19,905 nt of DNA, from NCBI GenBank assembly GCA_937942465.1, contig CALDEO010000043.1:1-19905 (forward strand). The letters run 5' to 3'. A model generated the notes under the pieces. It ran no database searches. It saw nothing but the letters and a program-made list of their open reading frames with translations, and was not told the origin of the DNA. Numbering within the stretch: position 1 is the stretch's first letter; the number at the start of each line of letters is the position of its first letter. Positions 7,831 through 14,363 of the stretch are shown here, piece by piece. This DNA is from an uncultured Saprospiraceae bacterium (GTDB taxonomy: Bacteria > Bacteroidota > Bacteroidia > Chitinophagales > Saprospiraceae). The translations under genes and the position numbers were made by a program.

Positions 7831-7861
7831 AAAGCTCGTCTTACGACGAGCTTTTTTTTTT
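7831..7861 (+). terminator. Rho-independent terminator of tRNA-Ser
   Basis: A perfect 10-bp stem (AAAGCTCGTC / GACGAGCTTT) closes a TTAC loop and runs into a T tract. It starts nine bases after the tRNA. Confidence 0.93.
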
Positions 7862-7965
7862 GCCTCGATCTCAACAGTTTCATTTTGTACGTTTAGATAA
7901 TTTGCTAGCATAGTGTCTACTTAGATTCTTCTTTATATCTTGGTAGAGAACAAGCCCCGCATATT

Positions 7966-9681
7966 ATGTTTCAATCATCACGTTTTTCTATTATCCTTAT
8001 TCTGACAAGTACAATTACTATCATGTCTTGTGGCAATGATGAAGATGTCGCTTATAAAATAGAACAATATCAATCAGGTAAGAATGGATTGGTGGTTTCT
8101 GCTCACCCGATATCATCTAGTATAGGCCTTGATATACTCAAAGCGGGAGGAACGGCCATCGAGGCAGCTGTTGCGGTGCAATTTGCTCAAGCGGTAGTCA
8201 ACCCGAGAGCGGGTAACCTTGGTGGTGGTGGATTTGCAATAGTAAGAACAGGAGATCAGAAAGTTGACGCATTAGATTATAGAGAGAAGGCCCCAAGTGG
8301 TGCAAGTAGAGCAATGTATCAAGATGCGAGTGGGGCTGTGGTTAAAGGACTCAGTACTCATGGAGGCTTGTCGATAGGTGTACCTGGTACTGTGGATGGT
8401 ATGGCTGCACTGTTGAGCAAATACGGCAGTGATAAGACGCTTGCAGCCTTAATTGAGCCTAGTATAGAGGTAGCAGAGCGAGGCTTTAAGATAAGTCAAG
8501 CAGAGGCAGATAGATTAAATCGTTATAAAAGCGAATTTATTAAGTATTGTAGTGAGTCACCATTTGTCAAAGAGACGCAATGGATGGATGGGGATCTTAT
8601 AAAGCAACCAGCGTTAGCCGCAACACTTAAGGCTATAGCCGAGGGTGGGAGAGATGCGTATTATCATGGAGAGCATGCGGAGAAGTTAGTAAATAAGATT
8701 AAATCGCTTAATGGTATTGTGACTACAGATGATATGATCAAATATAACTCTGTGTGGAGAGCCCCGATCCAACATGTGTATAAGGACTTTAATGTTATAT
8801 CCATGCCGCCACCATCTAGTGGAGGTATTGTGCTTGCGCAAATGTTAACAATGTTAGAGCAATTAGAGATCGATACATTACAAGCTTATAATATGGACTA
8901 TATCCATGCGATTGCAGAAGTAGAAAAACGAGCTTATGCAGATAGAGCCAAATACTTAGGTGATAGTGATTTTTACGATGTACCAGTTGAGGAGTTACTG
9001 GATTCTGATTACTTAGAAGAGAAGCTTAACAATTATAGTAGTGCTGCTGCATCCAAATCAGAAGATATTTATAATGACATTGATTTTGAAGTTCTAGAAA
9101 GTTACGAAACGACGCATACTTCTATTGTTGATATGCATGGCAATGCAGTATCGATTACAACTACATTGAATAGCAATTACGGTAGTAAAGTTTTTTTTGA
9201 AGAGGGTGGGTACTTCTTAAATAATGAAATGGATGATTTTAGCAGTAAACCGGGTACACCGAATCAATTTGGATTGGTAGGTGGTGAGGCTAATGCTATT
9301 GAGGCTAATAAACGGATGTTATCATCGATGACTCCGACAATAATTGAGAGAAATGACGACATATACATGGTGTTAGGTTCTCCTGGTGGTTCGACTATTA
9401 TTACTTCTGTGCTGCAAGTATTTTTAAATGTATCTCATTTTGGCTGGACCTTACCTGAGGCGGTTAATCATAAGAGATTTCATCATCAATGGTTGCCCAA
9501 TCATATACTAATGGAGAAAGGACTCTTAAATGAAATCCAACAAGATTCTCTTAAGTTGATGGGGCATGTATTAAGTGAAACAGAAGCAATCGGAAAAGTC
9601 AAAGTGATCTTAAAAGAGGGTGATTTATTGATTGGAGTGGGGGACAAACGTAATATTGATGACGCGGTATATACATATTAA
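7966..9681 (+). CDS. ggt: Gamma-glutamyltransferase, lipoprotein
   Basis: This 571-residue protein covers the full family. It should cleave the gamma-glutamyl bond of glutathione and related compounds and transfer the group to water or amino acids. Bacterial members self-cleave before a Thr that becomes the nucleophile; here the matching motif is TTHTSIVDMHGNAV, with Thr382 as the expected nucleophile and N-terminus of the small subunit. Other family blocks are present: DYREKAP (104-110, substrate-binding Arg106), PPPSSGG (281-287), NNEMDDFSSKPG (419-430), SSMTPT (453-458) and GSPGGS (471-476). The N-terminus has a lipobox (IMSC, Cys22) rather than a simple cleaved signal peptide. Acidic residues follow (GNDED), resembling a Bacteroidota surface-export signal. 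The protein is probably anchored in the outer membrane. No clear operon partner is seen. Confidence 0.95.
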   Translation: MFQSSRFSIILILTSTITIMSCGNDEDVAYKIEQYQSGKNGLVVSAHPISSSIGLDILKAGGTAIEAAVAVQFAQAVVNPRAGNLGGGGFAIVRTGDQKVDALDYREKAPSGASRAMYQDASGAVVKGLSTHGGLSIGVPGTVDGMAALLSKYGSDKTLAALIEPSIEVAERGFKISQAEADRLNRYKSEFIKYCSESPFVKETQWMDGDLIKQPALAATLKAIAEGGRDAYYHGEHAEKLVNKIKSLNGIVTTDDMIKYNSVWRAPIQHVYKDFNVISMPPPSSGGIVLAQMLTMLEQLEIDTLQAYNMDYIHAIAEVEKRAYADRAKYLGDSDFYDVPVEELLDSDYLEEKLNNYSSAAASKSEDIYNDIDFEVLESYETTHTSIVDMHGNAVSITTTLNSNYGSKVFFEEGGYFLNNEMDDFSSKPGTPNQFGLVGGEANAIEANKRMLSSMTPTIIERNDDIYMVLGSPGGSTIITSVLQVFLNVSHFGWTLPEAVNHKRFHHQWLPNHILMEKGLLNEIQQDSLKLMGHVLSETEAIGKVKVILKEGDLLIGVGDKRNIDDAVYTY

Positions 9682-9895
9682 TAACTTTAACGTATTTTAA
9701 CATTAGAATATCATCCAATATGTTGCAGTTTATAAAGAAATAGTAGAACTTTGTAGAATAATCTATCGAGAAACGTCTGATTTACAAAACATTCTAACCA
9801 AATGTTAAAGTTTGTTTCAAAAAGCAACTTTTACCATATCTCATTCGTCTCAATAGTGTAATTCCTTTTTATTGAACATATCAAAATTAATATCC

Positions 9896-9997
9896 ATGAA
9901 CAAGATATTGACGAACCTGAAAGACTGGTTCAACAAAGCGCCTCTGGTAGATTTCCAGAACTACGACGAAGAATACGAAAGCTGGCTCGGAGTATAG
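9896..9997 (+). CDS. Small hypothetical protein, 33 residues
   Basis: The ORF runs from ATG to TAG and encodes a 33-residue product with an N-terminal amphipathic Lys/Trp-containing half (MNKILTNLKDWFNKAP) and an acidic aromatic half (YDEEYESWLGV). I do not recognise it. Codon choice suggests it is real and well expressed: ten of eleven two-fold NNY codons (Asn, Asp, Phe, Tyr) end in C, whereas the neighbouring genes often use T. Its G+C is about 44%, clearly above the surroundings. No signal peptide or transmembrane segment is seen. The upstream sequence is A-rich without a clear Shine-Dalgarno sequence or an exact TAnnTTTG element. It converges with the ferredoxin gene. A perfect palindrome begins within its stop codon. 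Confidence 0.55.
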   Translation: MNKILTNLKDWFNKAPLVDFQNYDEEYESWLGV

Positions 9998-10013
9998 AGA
10001 TTATATAATCTCT
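9996..10013. repeat. Perfect 18-bp palindrome at the end of the small ORF
   Basis: AGAGATTATATAATCTCT is its own reverse complement. It lies between the small ORF and the convergent ferredoxin gene. No T tract follows on either strand, so it is not a standard intrinsic terminator; it could stabilise an mRNA end or bind a protein. Confidence 0.4.
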
Positions 10014-10047
10014 AAAATCAAAAAAAATTATGAAATTATTATTTTAG

Positions 10048-10398
10048 TTAGGAAAGATGCAATTTGTCTTTTCTAGCTAATAGTAGTTCTTCTGTCTCGA
10101 TTCGATCTGGATCTTGTACACAACAATCAACGGGACATACAGCTGCACATTGCGGCTCTTCATGAAATCCTTTACACTCCGTACATTTATCTGGTGCTAT
10201 AAAGTAGACATCATCGTCTATAGGTGATTGTTCAGCGTCAGCGGCTACTATCTTACCATCTTCTAGCGTATATTCAGTGGTGATGCTTGTACCTTCTTGC
10301 ATTGTCCATTCAACTCCCCCTTCATAAATTGCATTGTTTGGGCATTCAGGCTCACAAGCTCCGCAGTTTATACATTCATCTGTAATTATAATTGCCAT
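10048..10398 (-). CDS. 2[4Fe-4S] dicluster ferredoxin
   Basis: This 116-residue electron carrier has two cysteine motifs: CxxCxxCxxxCP at Cys9/12/15/19, and CxxCx8CxxxCP at Cys72/75/84/88, with extra Cys92 and Cys93. The eight-residue spacing in the second motif and the C-terminal extension (94-116) resemble Allochromatium-type (Alv) ferredoxins, which have very low potential clusters. About 40 acidic, non-Cys residues (25-68) separate the two motifs, more than in the short clostridial type. No signal peptide is present, so it should be cytoplasmic. It lies 55 nt after pssA on the same strand but has its own -7 element, so readthrough is possible though not needed. The redox partner is unknown. 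Confidence 0.92.
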   Translation of the reverse strand: MAIIITDECINCGACEPECPNNAIYEGGVEWTMQEGTSITTEYTLEDGKIVAADAEQSPIDDDVYFIAPDKCTECKGFHEEPQCAAVCPVDCCVQDPDRIETEELLLARKDKLHLS

Positions 10399-10419
10399 AA
10401 GAGTTTTTCAATTTGGTCA

Positions 10420-10427
10420 CAAAGATA
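10420..10427 (-). promoter_or_regulatory. -7 element of the ferredoxin gene
   Basis: On the minus strand TATCTTTG matches TAnnTTTG exactly and lies 21 nt before the ferredoxin ATG, between it and the pssA stop codon. The leader would be only about 15 nt. No good -33 box is seen. Confidence 0.55.
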
Positions 10428-10453
10428 CAACATTTTCCTTTTAACATAATAAC

Positions 10454-11137
10454 CTACTGGGTATTGGATACATTAAAATGATGCAAAATTGACAAAGCCA
10501 TATATATTATAACAGATACTGGTATTGCCCAGAATTCTGCAAAATACCAAAGAGCTAGAAAACTAGATAAGCATACAGCTGGCATCCAATTTTTTTGAAT
10601 TCCTTCATTCAGTCGCTTGAGCGAAAACATCCTAATAGGGCTCAACATCAATACAAACATGGTAATAGCAATAAGTATATGGCCATACTTTGAGTTGATT
10701 ATATCCTGAAAGAAGCTAATATCATTTGCGTAAGCTAATACAACACCTACAATGAAAAATGCCATTGCTGGTGTAGCTAGACCAATAAAGTCCTTTTGCG
10801 ATGGTAAAATATTGAATTTACCTAATCTAAGAGCACATCCACTAAGTAGGATAATCGCTGCTGCATAAGATAAATATCCTTCCCCGCTTGAGATCATAAA
10901 GTACAAATACGCAGGTGCAACACCAAAACTTACTATATCCGATAGCGAATCTAGCTCCTTACCTAGTTCACTTTGTGCATTAAGAGCACGAGCGGCCATA
11001 CCGTCCCAAGTATCAAAGAAAATGGCTGTAACTACTAGGTAGGTACCGATTACTAAATCCTGTACGAGGATTGCCATTAAACCACAACTTAGGTTGATGA
11101 TGGTAAGAAATGATGGTATATATTTGACTAATTTCAA
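10454..11137 (-). CDS. pssA: CDP-diacylglycerol-serine O-phosphatidyltransferase
   Basis: This 227-residue integral membrane protein is of the CDP-alcohol phosphatidyltransferase family. It would make phosphatidylserine from CDP-diacylglycerol and serine, the step before phosphatidylethanolamine. The catalytic signature DxxDGxxARx8GxxxDxxxD is complete: Asp42, Asp45, Gly46, Ala49, Arg50, Gly59, Asp63 and Asp67. Several hydrophobic helices follow. The N-terminus (MKLVKYIPSFLTIINLSCG) is as in family members, so the start is placed at a TTG codon (11137-11135). An ATT directly upstream is the only other nearby candidate, and the next Met (residue 21) would delete the first helix. The serine rather than glycerol specificity rests on overall resemblance and length, not on a tested residue. 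Confidence 0.88.
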   Translation of the reverse strand: MKLVKYIPSFLTIINLSCGLMAILVQDLVIGTYLVVTAIFFDTWDGMAARALNAQSELGKELDSLSDIVSFGVAPAYLYFMISSGEGYLSYAAAIILLSGCALRLGKFNILPSQKDFIGLATPAMAFFIVGVVLAYANDISFFQDIINSKYGHILIAITMFVLMLSPIRMFSLKRLNEGIQKNWMPAVCLSSFLALWYFAEFWAIPVSVIIYMALSILHHFNVSNTQ

Positions 11138-11277
11138 AATGAGATCTATTTAGTTACTGCAAATTAAAACTATAGGCTCTAATTTATACTGTGATTAAGT
11201 TAATATTAATCAAAACAAATGATATTTATTTCTATTTCGCCTTTAATACTTTAATTTCGAACAAAAGTATAGCCTTT

Positions 11278-12741
11278 ATGAGTCCTTTAAATATGAACTT
11301 TAAAAACATTGTTGCTTCTATCTTATGCATAATGCTTATCGCCTCTTGTGCTAGAAACCCGGTAACAGGTAAGCGTGAACTGTCATTTATGTCCGAGGAA
11401 AAAGAGATCGCTTTAGGAAAACAGTCTGATGGTGGTATTGTCAAGAGTTTTGGACTTTATCAAAATTCAGAAATTCAAAAATTTATAGAAATCAAAGGTA
11501 AAGAGATGGCTGCGGTATCACATCGTTCACATCTTAATTTTGATTTTAAAGTATTAGATTCTCCTGTGGTTAACGCATTTGCAATACCAGGAGGGTATGT
11601 ATACTTTACTAGAGGTATATTAGCTCACTTTAATAATGAAGCAGAATTTGCAGGAGTATTAGGTCATGAGATCGGTCATGTTACTGCTAAGCACTCCGTA
11701 AGTCAGATGAGTAAACAGCAATTGATGCAGGGTTTATTTATTGGTGGTATCGTATTGTCTGAGGATTTTAGGCAGTACGCTGATGTTGCCAGTCAAGGCA
11801 TGGGATTGATGTTCCTTAAGTTTGGGAGAGATGATGAGAGTCAATCTGATAAGCTAGGGGTAGAGTATTCTACCAAAGTAGGCTATGATAGTCATAATAT
11901 GGCTAATTTTTTCAAAACACTAAAGAGATTGAGCGGGGAGTCTACTATACCAGCCTTTATGTCTACACATCCTGATCCTGCTGATAGGAATGAAAAAGTA
12001 CATGAGTTATCAGATGAGTGGCAGGATAAACTTAATGTGAATACGGCAGGCCTTAAAACGAATAGGGATAGTTACCTTAGAATGATTGATGGATTGACTT
12101 ATGGCGAAGATCCGCAGCAAGGATTTGTTCAAAATGGAAAATTCTATCACCCTTCTCTCAAGTTTGAGTTTGATATTCCTTCGGCTTGGCAACTACAAAA
12201 CCAACCATCGCAAGTAGTCATGTCTCCACAGGATGGCAAGGCATTAATGGTGATGACATTGGCATCTGGCGTAAGTCTAGATAAAGCTAAGTCTGACGTT
12301 ATCGAATCTAATAAGTTGAATGTAATAGAAACGGCTCAAGCCAATGTCAATGGTTTAAGATCAGTACAGATGACTTCAAATCAAACACAAGCAGGTGCGA
12401 ATGGTGCTCCAGCTAAAGTAATAAGAATACTGACTTACCTTATCGAATATGGTAGTAACATATATGTTTTTCATGGAATGTCAGAAGATGCAGATTTTAA
12501 TAGAAACTTTGGAGGTTTTCAAACAACAATGAGGAGTTTTAAAATCCTTAAAGATCCTGCAATCATTAATAAGCAATCAGAAAAAATTGCAATTATCACT
12601 AATAATGCACCTCGTACGCTGAGTGCAGCGTTGACTAAGTTTAGTATTCCTACAGATAGACATGAGGAAATCGCAATTCTGAACGGTATGATGTTGACAG
12701 ATATGCTTGCAAAGGGACAATTGTACAAGTCATTGAAGTAA
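11278..12741 (+). CDS. M48 family zinc metalloprotease, lipoprotein
   Basis: The protein has 487 residues from the ATG at 11278; ATG at 11293 would give a shorter signal peptide and is equally possible. The reading frame stays open upstream to 11191, but that would bury the signal. The lipobox is LIASC with Cys24, followed by ARNPVTGKREL, typical of M48 lipoproteins. The zinc site is HEIGH (130-134) with a downstream Glu187 in RDDESQSDKLG as the likely third ligand. STHPDPADR (229-237) is the usual BepA/LoiP-like block. A roughly 230-residue C-terminal region follows, with a beta-rich segment and an end resembling other Bacteroidota M48 proteins (LNGMMLTDML). It probably acts in outer-membrane protein quality control. 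A near-match -7 element (TAATTTCG, 11252-11259) precedes it. Confidence 0.92.
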   Translation: MSPLNMNFKNIVASILCIMLIASCARNPVTGKRELSFMSEEKEIALGKQSDGGIVKSFGLYQNSEIQKFIEIKGKEMAAVSHRSHLNFDFKVLDSPVVNAFAIPGGYVYFTRGILAHFNNEAEFAGVLGHEIGHVTAKHSVSQMSKQQLMQGLFIGGIVLSEDFRQYADVASQGMGLMFLKFGRDDESQSDKLGVEYSTKVGYDSHNMANFFKTLKRLSGESTIPAFMSTHPDPADRNEKVHELSDEWQDKLNVNTAGLKTNRDSYLRMIDGLTYGEDPQQGFVQNGKFYHPSLKFEFDIPSAWQLQNQPSQVVMSPQDGKALMVMTLASGVSLDKAKSDVIESNKLNVIETAQANVNGLRSVQMTSNQTQAGANGAPAKVIRILTYLIEYGSNIYVFHGMSEDADFNRNFGGFQTTMRSFKILKDPAIINKQSEKIAIITNNAPRTLSAALTKFSIPTDRHEEIAILNGMMLTDMLAKGQLYKSLK

Positions 12742-12761
12742 TCTACTTATAGCTATAAAAC

Positions 12762-12802
12762 AAAAAAGCCCAATATTTAAGATAACTTAAATATTGGGCT
12801 TT
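12762..12802 (-). terminator. Long hairpin terminator between M48 gene and tRNA-Gly-Leu unit
   Basis: A perfect 17-bp stem (12765-12781 with 12786-12802) closes a 4-nt loop. On the minus strand it is followed by a six-T tract (12767-12762), so it should stop the tRNA-Gly-Leu transcript. On the plus strand it may also stop the M48 transcript, although the T tract there is short. Confidence 0.85.
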
Positions 12803-12867
12803 ATAGATTTTAAAGAATTTTAGACTATGAATGTAGTGGAAGAGTATAAATCAGTAGACACAAGTTG

Positions 12868-12952
12868 TACCCGGAGTCGGAATCGAACCGACACGGCCAT
12901 TATAGCCACAGGATTTTAAGTCCTGCGTGTCTACCAGTTCCACCACCCGGGC
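12868..12952 (-). tRNA. tRNA-Leu (anticodon TAA)
   Basis: This is a class II tRNA of 85 nt. The anticodon stem CAGGA/TCCTG encloses CTTAAAA (anticodon TAA), a long variable arm is present, and the T arm is GTCGG-TTCGATT-CCGAC. The acceptor stem GCCCGGG/TCCGGGT has G-U pairs at both ends; the discriminator is A as required for Leu. CCA is not encoded. It follows tRNA-Gly by 27 nt and probably shares its transcript. Confidence 0.95.
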
Positions 12953-12979
12953 AAAATTGGTCATCTAAAATTCAAATGG

Positions 12980-13052
<73 letters not shown>

Positions 13053-13072
13053 ATACTTTCTTTAAAGTGACG

Positions 13073-13080
13073 CAAAGATA
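13073..13080 (-). promoter_or_regulatory. -7 element of the tRNA-Gly-Leu unit
   Basis: On the minus strand TATCTTTG matches TAnnTTTG and lies 20 nt before tRNA-Gly. The sequence continues GCGTC, like the element before the TonB receptor gene. No clear TTG is present at the standard spacing. Confidence 0.6.
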
Positions 13081-13183
13081 GTCCAATATTCAAATTACGT
13101 GCATATATCAAAAGACTTTTTTTATTTTTTTTTCAAAGCCATTTATTAACATATTTTAAGAACTACTATTTGTTCTTTTTCAA

Positions 13184-13191
13184 TATATTTG
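13184..13191 (+). promoter_or_regulatory. -7 element upstream of the PorP/SprF operon
   Basis: TATATTTG matches TAnnTTTG exactly. The transcript would start near 13198 and have a leader of about 130 nt before the PorP/SprF ATG. The 278-nt gap between tRNA-Gly and this operon otherwise contains a T-rich run (13116-13132) and a 16-codon ORF (13213-13263) of doubtful meaning. Confidence 0.5.
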
Positions 13192-13330
13192 TGCTTGAAT
13201 GGCAGCAGCTTAATGAAGAAATTCGTTAGGGTGGTGCTAGATCTTATACAATACAATAGTTGACGAATCCTTAGTCTATTCCAGATGATGCTTATTTTAA
13301 GCTAGTTATATTATTGATAAACCAAACTTT

Positions 13331-14341
13331 ATGAATGTGAGGAATTTTTTACTCATGATGTTATTATGCCTCAGCTCCTTGAGTTATATAGGAGCACAAG
13401 ACATACACTTTTCGCAATTTTTCAATACACCGCTCAATATTAACCCCGCATTGACAGGTGTAAGTGATAGTGAACATCGCTTTCAAGCAAATTACAGAAG
13501 CCAATGGGTCAACGTCCCTGTTGATTATTTGACTTTTTCTGGGGCATATGATCGACCGATTACTGATCGATTAGATTCTACAGGCTATTGGTCGGTAGGA
13601 GCATTACTTAATTATGATAAGGCTGGAGATCTTGCTTTTCAGAGAGTCAATCTTTCTTTATCTGGGTCTTATACATATAAGATAAGTGATAAACTCATGA
13701 TCACACCCGGTCTTTCGGCAGGGTTTCAACAAGGCAATTTTGATTTTAATGCAATTACTTCCAATAATCAGTGGAATGGAATAGCAACAGATTTTTCTAT
13801 TCCTGCTGAAGTTTTCGATAAAGATGCAATTAGCTTTTTTGACTTGTCAGGGGGTCTTAACTTAAGATACCAAACGAGTTACCGTACATATTTAGATTTT
13901 GGAGGTAGTGCATACCATTTATTGAGACCTGCCAAAGGTTTTGATGATGATAGTACCGATGATAAAATAGAAATGAGATTTAATGGCTACGCGATGACAT
14001 CATTTTATGTAGCACCTAAGATTGATGTTTTATTGAATGGTTTGTTTTCATCTCAAGGGCCATACCAGGAGTTTGTACTAAATGCTCAGGGTAAGTTATA
14101 TCTGAATCGGAATAAAGAAAGAAATATTGCTTTATACTTAGGATTGGGAATACGTCTAGGTGACGCATGGTACCCGATGGTAGCACTGCAGAAGGGTAGA
14201 TGGTATGGATCAGCTTCGTATGATTTCAATACATCAGATTTCGATATTGCCACAGGCGGTCGTGGAGGTTTAGAGTTAAGCCTCAGGTACATGTTTACCA
14301 AAGTGCCATTGATACCAATGAAGCCTTGTCCAATTTATTAA
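13331..14341 (+). CDS. PorP/SprF family type IX secretion-associated outer-membrane protein
   Basis: The protein has 336 residues, with a signal peptide (about 1-22, cleavage likely before Gln23) followed by the family's opening block QDIHFSQFFNTPLNINPAL. The rest is a series of amphipathic beta strands expected to form an outer-membrane barrel. PorP/SprF proteins attach to the type IX secretion or gliding machinery; in Flavobacterium johnsoniae SprF is needed for secretion of the adhesin SprB, whose gene lies next to it. Here the gene is 22 nt before an OmpA-family gene and is followed by a giant SprB-like protein gene, so the same pairing is likely. Many paralogues exist in such genomes, so a one-letter assignment is not made. 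Confidence 0.92.
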   Translation: MNVRNFLLMMLLCLSSLSYIGAQDIHFSQFFNTPLNINPALTGVSDSEHRFQANYRSQWVNVPVDYLTFSGAYDRPITDRLDSTGYWSVGALLNYDKAGDLAFQRVNLSLSGSYTYKISDKLMITPGLSAGFQQGNFDFNAITSNNQWNGIATDFSIPAEVFDKDAISFFDLSGGLNLRYQTSYRTYLDFGGSAYHLLRPAKGFDDDSTDDKIEMRFNGYAMTSFYVAPKIDVLLNGLFSSQGPYQEFVLNAQGKLYLNRNKERNIALYLGLGIRLGDAWYPMVALQKGRWYGSASYDFNTSDFDIATGGRGGLELSLRYMFTKVPLIPMKPCPIY

Positions 14342-14363
14342 TCAGCTAGAACATAATCACGAG

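Noticed and set aside
9996..10013. 18-bp palindrome as terminator for the small ORF or the ferredoxin gene
   Set aside because: No T tract follows on either strand, so it is listed only as a repeat.
11191..11277. Upstream extension of the M48 protease
   Set aside because: It would put about 29 residues before a normal lipoprotein signal peptide, blocking export.
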